Shown here in pieces: positions 46,058-56,140 of a DNA stretch of 64,000 nt (position 1 is the first letter of the stretch; every line of letters starts with the position of its first letter). The stretch lies in the NCBI GenBank assembly GCA_025345505.1, contig JANVCC010000012.1, positions 60,013 to 124,012 on the forward strand, given 5' to 3'. The position numbers were made by a program, and so were the translations under genes. The notes under the pieces were generated by a model that ran no database searches, was not told where the DNA came from, and saw only the letters and a program-made list of their open reading frames with translations. This stretch comes from Todiramphus chloris collaris. Taxonomy: Eukaryota > Chordata > Aves > Coraciiformes > Alcedinidae.

Positions 46058-49004
46058 TCATTGGAGGGAGCTTCTGTTCCTCATACCTGGCACTTCCAAG
46101 TCCTGCCCTGGGTTGGAGCACCTGGAAACAACACTTTCCCCTTTCAAAAGGGGGCTTTAGGATAGATTTTGTTGGCAGGACTTGAAGTTAATATAAGCAG
46201 GTGTTGTCTCTTGGGTAGCACTGAAGCATGATGGTCTTGGTTCATCCTTCCTGTTGCTGTTGTTACCGTCACACCACTGCTGTACATAACTGTGGGGCTG
46301 TCATCTCAAATACTGGTACCTCTGTTTCCCACCTGTAAAAGGCAGCTGTGTTGAACTGGAAAGAAGGGGCTGCCGTTGAGCAAGGCGTGGTCTCGGGGCA
46401 CCCATCAGTTCCGCCATAGGATGTGGGTCCTGGCCGCTGGCTTGTGGCTGTAGCGGCTCAAAGTCCACCCGCAACCTTGCTGGTGTTTGTTAGCTATTTA
46501 GTCAGAGAGGGAGGGTCTGGCTCGGATTAGAGGGTGCCTCACGCTGCTGTTTGCCGATGGCTGCTGCAAGGGTCGGCGCTGATTTTGCTGGGCTGGAGGA
46601 GCCGCTGCATCCTCGTAGCAGCTGCAGCAGCTGATGCCAGCCCCTTGCTGCAAAGCGTCCCTTTTTGCTTCCAGTGCTCAAATCCTCAGCAGCCAAGACC
46701 GTGAGGGCTCTACCTGCTGCAGCAGCACTTTTTTCCATGCTAGGCATGTCCCAGACCTGGAGGAAGATGAATTGCAGGGAGGGGGGGTGGGCAGCGGGTT
46801 GCTTCGCTCTGTGTTACCTGCAGCAGAGGCTGCCAGAAAGCAGCTGCAAACACCTGGACTTCAAACCAGCCTCTCCCATCTGCGCTGCCATAGCGCTTGC
46901 TGCTCAACCACCGCACCTGCCGCTCTGCTGTTGCCCAAAATGGTGTTTCCAGGCTTACTTGACTTTTCCTTGTCTTGAATACTGATCTTCAAAAGGACCT
47001 ATTTCCCCACAATTTTTAACCACCCCTGGTCTGAAGGTGCGCCAAAGTCAAACACAGCATCCTAGAAGAGATTCGGGATCTTGTTGTAGGAGCTGAACGT
47101 AACCGGCTGCCCAGGCTGATGCTGTAAACGCCTGGCTCAGGCGTGTTGGGAGTTAAACACTGGCGATGGTGATGACAGGAGCAGCTCTGCCCTTCCCTGG
47201 AGGATGGGCAAGAGGGCAGGGCTGAAGGCAGCTCCTGGTGGAAGCAGCTGGGTGGTGCTCCTGCTGTCCCCACTGGGTTCAGAGGGAGGAGGCTTTTCCT
47301 GACTCGAATCTTCCAGGCTTGCCACCTGTTTCCAAGGCTTTGGGTATAAATTAAAGCCGTTTCGAGTGTTTGCTGTCGGCCACCCATAGAGCGCATCTGG
47401 GATGACGGATTGCGTTCAAGGCTTGATTAAAGTTACTGCTAATTGGAGCACTGAAATCACACTCTACACCACCGACTACCACCCAGCTCTGCGGTTCTGT
47501 ACATCCTCGGATACAGGCTGTTGAAAGGAGAAAATGGTGTTTATTGATGCTTCTGGGGCTGGAAGTGGACTTGGCACTGACCTTTCCCATGTTTATCCGA
47601 GCTCAGGAAGAGGAGATGGGTAAAAATTGGAGCCTTGATCCTGACATTTGCCAAGGCGTAGCAGCCCATGATGCAGCTGCTTTATTTCCAGAGAGGTGGG
47701 TTTTGGTCACAGCCAGGGTCACAGTGGCCTCCAGCTGCTTTCTTTGCTGTGACATTTGGGTGGGGACTCAGAAGGCTGTTTGTGGACATGCTTGGCTGTT
47801 AACCTCGTGAGCCTGGTCCCTGCTGCAGATCCTACTGTGTTAATCCTCGTTCCAGAGGGTTCAGGGGTTTTTTTGGGCTTCTGACAGTGTTTGGGGCTTC
47901 AGCAGCTCTCCCTGCTGGGGGTCATGCCAGTCTGTATTTGAGTGCAAGTGGAGTGGGTAAACCCTCATTTCTGGGTTTCGGCACTTCTCCCTCTGGTCCT
48001 GCACAGTGTTGGTCCCAGTTGGCACCAAAAGCCCCCTAGAAGTCCTTCTCCTGCAGACAAAGGTCTCAGTGGAGTGAAAACCAAACCAGATGGTTTTGTG
48101 GATGATGGTTTCTATTTTTTGCACTTCCAGATTTCTTTTTGACCTGCTTGATTGCTCCCTCGTTTAGCTTCCTAGTGAAGGGGCTGGCTGCCATCAGCTG
48201 CTCCCACCCAACAGTATGAAGACCCCAGGAATTGCTGCTGAAGGCACCTGCTGGTCCATCACTGCCCTTCTTGGTGGCCTTGTCTGGATCACTTCGTGTC
48301 CCTGGGTCTTTGGGAGACTGGCGTAGCCTCGTTCGGTGGGAGAGAAGCAGGATCAGCCCTGGGATGCTCAGGTACTGCAGGGGTGGGGAGCGTGAGGGTT
48401 TGTCTGAGCTGGGAAGAAGGAGCTTTTGCAGGTCAGCAGCTGGACGTGGCATGGAAAGGACGGCAATTTCTGTGTCCTGCTGCTCTGGGCAAAGCATTTC
48501 CAGATGTTTCTATCTCCAGTCGTGTCTCACCCTTGGGTTATGCACCTTGTGCAGTAAATGCCTGCCAGCAATGCTGGAGATGAGCTTGGCCAGGAAGAGC
48601 TCCAGCTTTTCCCAGATCTCCCAGCTCCTGGTATTGCTGAAGTCCCTGAGAAAAGGTTTAGGAGAGGTCCCCCTGGTTGCTGTGTCCCTACAACTGTCTC
48701 TCCCTTGCCCAGGCCAATCCATCTGGTACCCTCAGGTTACCCTGTTGAGACTTGGGTGCTTTATCTCCACTGGGGCTGGGTTCAATTCCTGGGTGCTTTT
48801 GGGTAGCAGACAGACATGCTGCTCTGCTTCCTGACGGATGGAACAGCATCATGGAGGAAAATAAAACGGAAAGCAGGACAGTGGCCCTCACATTAGCTGG
48901 GGATAAATGCAGATCCAAAACAGAATGGGGCCAAGTGCTGTTCAGCCTCTGCAAGGCTCGTTCGCTATCTGATGCGCATCCTAAAAGCAGTAGTGGGTTT
49001 GTTC
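46058..49004. other. Intergenic, GC-rich, no recognised gene
   Basis: About 3 kb with higher GC than the RAB6A region. Several frames on the - strand look exon-like (48546-48645; about 47030-47130), but none could be assigned to a family or joined with confidence. No CR1 seen. Confidence 0.4.
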
Positions 49005-49940
49005 TCTTAAATGTCTTTGTCAGTCATCTGGATGAGGGGATCAAGGCACCCTCAGTAACTCTGCAGATGACACCACGTTGGGTGGGAGTGTTGATCTGCT
49101 GGAGGATCAGGAGGCTCTACAAGAGGGCTCAGGATGGATCGATGAGGTGAGGCCAATGGGATGAGGTCCAAAAAGGCCAAAGGCTGGGTCCTTCTCCTGG
49201 ATCACAACAACCTCCTGCAACACTCCAAGCTTGGGGAAGAATGGTTGGAAAGTGCCCAGCAAAAAGGGACCTGGGGGTGTTGGTTGACAGGTGGCTGAAG
49301 ATGATCCAGCGCGTGCCCAGGTGGCCAAGAAGGCCACCAGCATCCTGGCTTGGATCAGCACTAGTGTGGCCAGCAGGACTAGGGCAGGGATCATCCCCTT
49401 GTAATGGGCATGGGGGAGGCTGCCCCTCAAATGCTGGGTTCAGTTTTGGGCCCCTCACTCCAAGAAGGACATTGAGGGGCTGGAAGGTGTTGACGGAAGG
49501 GCAACGATGCTGGGGAAGGGTCTAGAGCACAAGTGTTTTGAGGAGCGGCTGAGGGACCTGGGGTTGTTGAGCCCACAGCAAAGGAGGCTCAGGGGAGACC
49601 TTCTCACTCTCCACAACTCCCTGCAAGGAGGTTGGAGCCAGGTGGGGGTCGGTCTCTTCTCCCAAGGAACAAGTGACAGAACAAGAGGCAGTGGCCTCAA
49701 GGTGTTTCAAGGGAGGTTCAGGTTGGACAGAAGGAACTTATTTCTTCTGCAAAAGGGTTGTGAAGGGCTGTCCCAGGCTGCCTAGTGCAGTGGTGGAGTC
49801 CCCATCCCTGGAGGGGTTTCAAAGCCATGGAGCTGTGGTGCTGAGGGCCATGGTTTAGTGGTGACCTGGCAGTGCTGGGTTAATGGTTGGACTGGATGAT
49901 CTTAAAGGTCTTTTTCTGACTAATATGATTCTGTGATTCT
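49005..49940 (+). mobile_element. CR1 fragment with ORF2 remnant, distinct lineage
   Basis: Sense copy starting near CATCTGGATGAGGGGATCAA, covering the ADDT region and GACCTGGGGGTGTTGGTTGA, and ending GATTCTGTGATTCTAT. Frame broken in several places. Confidence 0.9.
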
Positions 49941-50836
49941 ATTTTTCTGTCCCCCCCCCCCACCCCATTTAGCAGAAATAACCACAGGGGTCTGGGGATC
50001 AGAGGCAGAAGAGCACGGGGCGGTGTAGAGGTGAGTGTTCCAAATGTGGGACCTGGCCCGTGAAATGGGAGAAGGGATGAGGGCACAGAGGTGTGTACAG
50101 GGACAGAGCCTTCTTCTTTCCTCCCCTTCTTGAAAGCTGGGGTTTGATGGTGGGGCTGCAGGAGAAAGAAAACCTGAAACCCTGTCTTAGAAACTGCTAA
50201 TTTTTTTCTAAAAGCAGGGGGCAGACCAACCTCAGCTTTAATGATGTGCAAATTACACAGACCCAGGGATGCTTTGAAGACATCTCCGAGTTTAAAACGG
50301 GGCTGGCGGGGCCCTTCACCGCACAGGGCCCTTCCCAAGTGGAGACAGAGTCTGATTTTGGGACACAAAGGAAGGAGCTGCTCTGCTGGCGCACCATCCT
50401 GGTCCTCTAGCACCACGATGGAGCTGCCGTGAGCGGGGATTCCTGGGTGGCTTTTTCCCTCCTGTGCCTTTTCAGGGCCATCCTGCCGTGTTCAGAGGCT
50501 GCGAGCGGGGACCTCGGGTGCCTGTGGTGCTGGGGACAGCATCTGGGTGCTAGGAGTTCTGCTCCAGCCCATTTTTAGCAAGAAAAAGGTGGGTTTGATC
50601 TTACCAGTGGTTTTGCCTCACCCCTCCCCTTGAGATGCCCTTGAAGCTCCTGCTTGAAAAAGCAGGAGGAAAAAGGATGCCAGAGGAGATGCGGGAGCTG
50701 GTGACATCCACACACAGTTCTGCAGGGGCACCCAAACCTTCCCTACACACACACACCCCCCCACCCCAGAGATCACTGAGGATGAGCAGCCCCCTCCTCA
50801 TCCTCACTCACAGGCTAGGTCTCATTTTTCATTGCC
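49941..50836. other. Intergenic between CR1 and the PLEKHB1 3' end
   Basis: 900 bp with no recognised gene. Contains a poly(C) run near 49953 and a short AC-rich stretch at about 50742-50766. A - strand frame across 49880-50416 partly overlaps the CR1 end and is not supported. Confidence 0.5.
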
Positions 50837-50842
50837 TTTATT
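50837..50842 (-). terminator. PLEKHB1: PLEKHB1 poly(A) signal candidate
   Basis: On the - strand this is AATAAA, followed about 25-35 nt later by a GTGAGTGAGG GU-rich stretch. It would give a 3'UTR of about 1.4 kb. An alternative AATAAA at 51609-51614 would give about 0.65 kb. Confidence 0.45.
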
Positions 50843-52270
50843 AGACTGCAGATAGCTTTTTATTATTATTATTTCTTTTTTTTTTCCTGTTTCTCTTTTT
50901 TTTTTTTTTTCCCTCTCCAAAAAAATCGATGCAGTTGACAGGAATGGGTTTGCAACAGCAAGAGATGGGAGACTGGGGGAGGATGAGGATGGTGGTTTGG
51001 GATATCCCGATCCCCGTAGGCACAGGGACGAACAGGTCCCAGGGCTGTAATGGCCCAGGTGGGCTGGGGCGCTGGTGTCACTTCTTTTTTAGTTTAGTGG
51101 GTTTTTTTAATCTAGCTGTGCTATTGGTTTGTACTTCTTGATTTTGCTTAATATTGATGACTCCTCCAGGGTAAAATCGTGGCTCTAAGGGTGATGCTCA
51201 GCAGCTGCGCCTCTCCCCTTGCCCTTGATGTCTTCCTGGTGCTGCAAAAATGTGAGCTGCCCCTTGTCCCCACCCAAAGGGACCACGTAACCCCCTCAAT
51301 CCCAGATCCCTGCTTTGAAGATTCTGGCTTAGCTGCCAGAAGGGGTTCCTGATCCTCTGGGAGAACTGCCCCTTGTCCCCCATGTGTGATTCCTCCCCTT
51401 CTCAGAAAATCAGAGTGAAACTCAACATGCTGTGTGTCCTTCCCCAAGTGGCTTCTGCTTGGCTCTGATATTCCCAGGGCTCTTCCTAGCCCAATTCCCA
51501 GGCACTTAGCCCCATTTCCCTGGGGTTTAGCCCCCATTCCCAGGGTGTTCACACCCTTTCTCCAGCCCAGGGGACCAGTGCAAGGCTGGAAGAGGTCCTG
51601 CAAAGATTTTTATTCTTGTTAATCTCCAATCTAAACTGTCTCTTGAGCATCCCCAGGGTTGTCTCTGCTGTCAGCACCCACTCTGGGTGCTTGGACCATT
51701 ACCCCCCCCCCCCCCAAAAAAAAAAAACCCCTTAAATAGCAGTGCTGCTGTGAGCTTCACCTGGCCAGGCTGGGTCTGCAAAAAACAAACCCATCCACTT
51801 CCCCCCAGATAACTCCCTCTTGCTTCATAAAAACAGGTATTTCTGCAGCCAGCTCCCTGCAGAGATTTGGGGTGGGGCATTGAGCTGGGCTTTGGGGGCT
51901 GAGGCACTGTGCCCTCCACTCTGCTGCTGGCCCTGGCAGCTCCCCAGGCCCTTGGCGGATGGGAATCGGGCACTGTGAGGTTTTGGGGTAGTTCTTCTGG
52001 GGAGGGGGTGGTCTCTGAAGCACATCAGGGTTATTTAATGCAAAAGCCAGGGCTGGGAGGAGGTTATGGGGTGGGTTTGGGGCTGGATCTTTGTCCCCAG
52101 GGTGTAGGTTGCCAAGCAGGTTCTTTTCAGGAGGCTGAGGGTGGGTACCAAGCCAGGGGTGTAGAATTAAACTGGGCTTGGGGGGGGGGGAGGGGAAGAG
52201 AGGAGGGGAAAGGGGAGGGGCTGTGACCCAGCTTGCGGGGGGGGGGGGGGGGCTGCATCCTGCAGGGCTG
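50837..52270 (-). other. PLEKHB1: PLEKHB1 3' untranslated region (inferred)
   Basis: Sequence downstream of the stop, free of CR1. It begins with a run of 16 C on the mRNA strand only about 18 nt past the stop (G run 52237-52252 on the + strand) and holds further homopolymer tracts (51703-51727). The boundary depends on which poly(A) signal is used. Confidence 0.45.
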
Positions 52271-52407
52271 CTAAAACCAGCACGGCATCCACATGAAGGA
52301 GCCCAGGGCAGCGCCGGTGGCCGCCCCGGCCAGCAGCCCCAAGGCCATCTGGTCCCCAGAGACCCGGTAGGGATCCTCGCGCACGATGACGTGGGTCACC
52401 CCAGGAG
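52271..52407 (-). CDS. PLEKHB1: PLEKHB1 last coding exon
   Basis: 137 nt. It completes Ala147, encodes PGVTHVIVREDP and the hydrophobic tail, and ends at TAG. The acceptor on the - strand is TTGCCTTGCAG. Confidence 0.95.
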
Positions 52408-55400
52408 CTGCAAGGCAAAAAGGGTGAGGGGTGAGCTGGGGGAGGTGGTTGGGGGGACACCATCCTCTTAGCCCGCCCCCTCCCTCTCCTCCCCCGGCCA
52501 GTGACAGTTGAGGGGCACCAATCCGTGGAGTGGGGTGGAGGGTGACTCCCATCTTTGGTTGTCACCCCAGCCAAATTAAGCATCCCTGGTACTAAAGCAT
52601 CCAACAAATATTGGGGAGGGATGGGGTGAATCGCGATGGGGTGAATCGGGATGGGGCCACCCACCTCCGTATTGGTGGCCGTAGTGCCCGGAGCTGATGT
52701 AGGCTGTCTGGTGGGAGTCGAGGGGCACCGTCTGGTAGTAGTCGTCATCGTAGGGGTCATAGACGTGCACCTGGGAATGCAGCACGAGGCTGGTATGGAG
52801 CGTGGTGGAGCCACAACCCAGCTGGTGTGGTTGGGCTGGTGACATGTGTGTTTTCCCCCATGTGTGATGGGGGCCTGAATCGCTTGGGTTCCCCTGACAC
52901 TGCTGAAAGGGGGGGGGGCAGAGTGTCCAAAAGGCCTTTGCTTGAGGATCTGAATCACCTGCCTGTGCTCAGCTCATCTGAACTGTGTCCCCTGTTACCT
53001 TAACTCTGTCCCCATCACCTTAAATGGATTCTCCATCATCTCAAATTCTGACCCTGTCACCTTAACTGTGTCCCTAATACCATAACTCTGCTTATCACCT
53101 TAACTCTGCCCCTGTCAACCCCAACCAGGGGGTACCAGGAGATACCTGTGAACAGAGTCACCTTCAGTCAGTGGCATCATGAGCAGATGGCTCTATCACT
53201 ACCCCTTCTCAACCTTCGTCCCTGTCTGCTCCAGGGACTTTACTCCCTGTGCCTCGAGGCTGCCCTGATGGCTGCAGGGTCTTGGGGGGGGCACCCTGAG
53301 CTCAGCATCAGCGCTGAGGTGGAGACTGGGGTTGTGTAACCTCTATCCACCCCCGCTGCCTGAAGCCCAAGCCAGGTCAGTGTCCCTCTTTTGGGGATTG
53401 GAGCCTTACCGGGGTGGCTTTAGCTTCCAGCACCGCCATCTTCCAAGCGCTGCAAAGAAAACAGAGGGACCCAGGTTTGGGGTGTGCTGGGAGGGAGTGG
53501 GAATTATCCCCGTGGGGCACACACGTCCCCCCTCTTGACCTGGATGCTAAGCTTTAATTCCTGATTAGCCAGCATGGGGTTACTGGGTGGGGATGGGAAG
53601 GGGGTGGGAGGCCCCCAATGCCACAGGGATGGGCATAAGGCTAAATGATCTCCCTGGGAATGATTCAGGCTGAAACAAGGGCAGGCAGGAAAACGGCATC
53701 AAATTGTGGGGAAAAAAGTGGGTAAGGGGTGAGTTTCTATTCAGCTGGGGTCAAGCTCAATTGACCAAGGTCAGTTTGGCTTAGGCTGAACATCTCCCTC
53801 CAAATACCTTCAGCTGAAGGTTTCCCACATTTTAGTTTTCATATTTTAACATGTTTTGTTTAAAAATTCAATATTTATAAAAATCAGAATTTTTATAAAC
53901 AGAACAGTGCTAAAAAAGGGGTGTTTCCTCCTTTAAGGCAATCAAGACTTCACTTGCATACTATTTATCACCAAATACTGATGACCCTTCCCCAGTGATC
54001 CTCAGTCGGGCCAAAAGGTGTTTTCTCATCTGGGAGGGAAATGTGCCCCGCAGGAGACTGACTGCTTCAAAAGAGTTGCTTTTGGCTCTGAATTATTCAG
54101 TGGGGAACCCAAAATTTCTGTCTGCGCCTCCCGCCCTGCAAGCGAACACGAGTGTTTGAGAAAACAGGGGCTGTGGGGAGGGGTTTATCTATGGGTGGGA
54201 TGTGGTGGGAGCAGGAACGGGCTTCTCGTGTGGCTGAGGCCCTTTCCAGGCATGAATCATTCAGCTGGAAAAAGCCACCGCTGGGGTTTCGGTGCCACCA
54301 GGGCAGGATTTGAGCTTACATGGCGTCATCCTCGCTCTCGGCGCACAGCGTCGTCTTGGAGCCGTCTCGTAGCACGACGGTCAGCAGGCAGTCGCGGCTC
54401 TTCCCCTCGGGCGGCTGCACGTCTGGAAAGGGAAGGGGCAAGATCCAGCCTCGGTGAGAAAGATGCCCCAGAGAGTACCTGTAGACCCTCACAGGAGAAG
54501 GCCCAGGCTCTGAATTACCCCTGGCAGGAGCAGCTCCCCCTGTTTGCCGCTGAGGGGTGCAACCCATTAAAATTCTGCTGAGTGTTGAGGTTTAATTTCA
54601 GCTCCGTCAGTCAGGATCTCAAAAGGTTAAAAGGCAACAGGAACCAAGAGCTGGCAAGCAGAAAATTCCACCCCCGCGCGGCAGAAAGAATGTGGAAGGG
54701 CAGAAAATTGCCAAAACATCCAACTTGAGGCCACAAGGCTGAGCTGCGTTTGCTTTAATCATAGAATCACAAGAATCACCTAGGTTGGAAAAAAATCTTC
54801 AAGATCACTGAGTCCAAGCATCACCCCTACTCTACAGGTCCCCTGCTCCCCCCTGTCCCTAAAATATCCCCTTATATTTGCCAGGTTGCAGTGAGCACCC
54901 TAGAAACTTGTGCTGCTCACCGCTGGATCATGAGCTTGAGCCAGAGCAAAATCTTATAATCTGTTGAGATTTGTGCATCTTCCCCTACTTTTGGAGCCGG
55001 TGGGACCCTCTGGGGAGGATAAACCTTTGGGTCCGTGCTCCGACCGCAGCACGCCGGCTTCGCCACCACCACGGGCAGCCCAAGAAAAGCGCTTTGTGTG
55101 GCAGCCGTGGGCCAGCGGGGCCGAGCCGTAGCTGCTGCTTTGTTCTCCTTGTTTGTGCGAGACGTGAGGGATGAGTCAGGGCCGTGGGATCGTGTTTTCA
55201 ACAAGCGCAAAGCAGGAGGAGAAAACTGAGTTTCTCCTTCCTTCTCCGTGGAAAAGCAATGGAAGAGAAGATGCAACATGCGTTGCGTGGGGGGGCAACC
55301 TCGTGCTAGCTGGGAGCTAGAAAGGGGTGAATTGAGCAGCCTGGACTCTTTTCGGGGTGTCCTAGACCAAGCAGCATTTCAAAGGGTTGTAGCTACACAA

Positions 55401-56117
55401 GAGAGCCCTGCAGAGGATGGGGTTGGGGTTGCGGAGGCACAAGCCTTTGCTCACCTCTGCACTCACGGCCGATCTTCACATCCCGGCAGCTGTATTTGAT
55501 GTGGATGCGGCCGTCCATGTCGCGCTGCGTCTCGTCATGGTAGTAAACCAAGCTGCCATCCAGGTAGAGGACGAACCAGTTTCTCTTCCAGCGGCGCAGG
55601 ATGGAGCCTGACAGGATCAGGAAGAGGCCGGTGGGATTGGGCCAGCACTCTCACGAGACCCAGTTTGCAGACGGATCCCACCGCCCCCTGCAAGAGCCAC
55701 TGTATCCTGCAGAGCACCCGTGGCTGGCGTGAGCATCGGGGGCAGCGTGGCCAGCTGGCTTTAAATTAAAAAGAGTTGCCAAAAAAGCCACCTTGGTGCT
55801 GTCCTGCTGTGTGTGCGGGACCAGCTCCAGCCCCGGAGCCCTGTGCCTGTTTTCATGGCAGACGGCCTCTCTCTGCTCTTATGTAAATCCTTGAGCGGCT
55901 GAGCCACGATTTCCTGGCTGCCGTGGATTAACCGCCCAGGTTGGGCCTGTTCCCCCCCCCGCCTTGGTGCATCCTCCCAACATCCTGTAGCCTAAACCTC
56001 TCCAGAGTTGTTATTTTTTTTTAGGGGGGCAGGGTGGGGGGCTGGTCTCCCAATCTGGAAAGCTGGAGGGTCACACTTACTCTGCCGCCAAAGCCAACCG
56101 CTCTTCACCAGTGCCAT
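52271..56117 (-). CDS. PLEKHB1: PLEKHB1 (evectin-1), PH-domain membrane protein
   Basis: Six coding exons join to a 191-residue protein starting MALVKSGWLWRQ. A pleckstrin-homology domain fills about residues 2-110: GWL at the first strand, the basic stretch RRWKRNW (17-23), DGSLVYYHDE (30-38), and the conserved Trp100 in the C-terminal helix (AWKMAVLEA). A Tyr/Asp-rich linker follows (VHVYDPYDDDYYQ), then a small-residue hydrophobic tail (GLLAGAATGAALGSFMW) ending PCWF, the membrane-anchoring end typical of evectins. PLEKHB1 is known from photoreceptors and brain, on post-Golgi membranes; the paralogue evectin-2 binds phosphatidylserine through its PH domain. All splice junctions are GT-AG and in phase. 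The exon encoding an extra 35 residues in long human isoforms was not found. The gene lies tail-to-tail with RAB6A, as in mammals. Confidence 0.94.
52665..52770 (-). CDS. PLEKHB1: PLEKHB1 exon encoding the Tyr/Asp-rich linker
   Basis: 106 nt, residues 112-146 plus one base of Ala147 (VHVYDPYDDDYYQTVPLDS and a His/Tyr/Gly-rich end). The acceptor is GCATTCCCAG and the donor is GGAG|gtgggt. Confidence 0.93.
52771..53409 (-). other. PLEKHB1: PLEKHB1 intron with short tandem repeat
   Basis: 640 bp. It contains a degenerate tandem repeat of about 20 bp (52975-53128; unit near ACCTTAACTCTGTCCCCATC). No sign of the optional exon present in long human isoforms. Confidence 0.7.
52975..53128. repeat. 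Short degenerate tandem repeat, about 20 bp unit
   Basis: Roughly seven imperfect copies near ACCTTAACTCTGTCCCCATC inside a PLEKHB1 intron. Confidence 0.75.
53410..53449 (-). CDS. PLEKHB1: PLEKHB1 exon encoding the PH C-terminal helix
   Basis: 40 nt. It completes Ile98 and encodes AWKMAVLEAKATP with the invariant PH-domain Trp100. The acceptor is TTTCTTTGCAG and the donor is CCG|gtaagg. Too short to stand out as an open frame; found by phase and family match. Confidence 0.92.
53450..54319 (-). other. PLEKHB1: PLEKHB1 intron
   Basis: 870 bp of single-copy sequence, AT-rich in its middle (53820-53960). Frames crossing it are not supported. Confidence 0.75.
54320..54422 (-). CDS. PLEKHB1: PLEKHB1 exon, second half of PH domain
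   Basis: 103 nt. It completes Asp64, encodes VQPPEGKSRDCLLTVVLRD to Ala97 and the first two bases of Ile98. VQPPEG-SRD-LLTV is a PLEKHB1 signature. The acceptor is CCTTTCCAG and the donor is AT|gtaagc. Confidence 0.95.
54423..55454 (-). other. PLEKHB1: PLEKHB1 intron
   Basis: 1.03 kb containing a short antisense-oriented CR1 3' end (54757-54890) and otherwise single-copy sequence. Confidence 0.75.
54757..54890 (-). mobile_element. CR1 short 3' end
   Basis: Begins AATCATAGAATCACAAGAAT, then GGTTGGAAAAAAATCTTCAA and GATCACTGAGTCCAAGCATC. Degraded. Confidence 0.75.
55455..55607 (-). CDS. PLEKHB1: PLEKHB1 exon, first half of PH domain
   Basis: 153 nt. It completes Ser13, encodes SILRRWKRNWFVLYLDGS through Arg63 and one base of Asp64. 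The acceptor is TGATCCTGTCAG and the donor is AGAG|gtgagc. A second GTGAGT lies 12 nt upstream but would drop conserved residues and break the phase with the next exon. Confidence 0.95.
55608..56080 (-). other. PLEKHB1: PLEKHB1 intron
   Basis: 473 bp with no recognised feature apart from short C and T runs near 55953 and 56014. Confidence 0.8.
56081..56117 (-). CDS. PLEKHB1: PLEKHB1 first coding exon
   Basis: 37 coding nt, Met1-Gln12 plus one base of Ser13 (MALVKSGWLWRQ). The exon starts at 56140 after the acceptor TGTGCCAGCAG, leaving 23 nt of 5'UTR; the donor is CAGA|gtaagt. This Met matches the internal MALV of mammalian PLEKHB1, and an upstream in-frame extension was not seen. Confidence 0.92.
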
Positions 56118-56140
56118 GGCTGCGGGAGGGTGTTCCGGAC

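Noticed and set aside
52167..52958. 263-codon - strand open frame over PLEKHB1
   Set aside because: It crosses two PLEKHB1 introns and reads the exons out of frame; the true frame follows the splice sites and matches the PH-protein tail.
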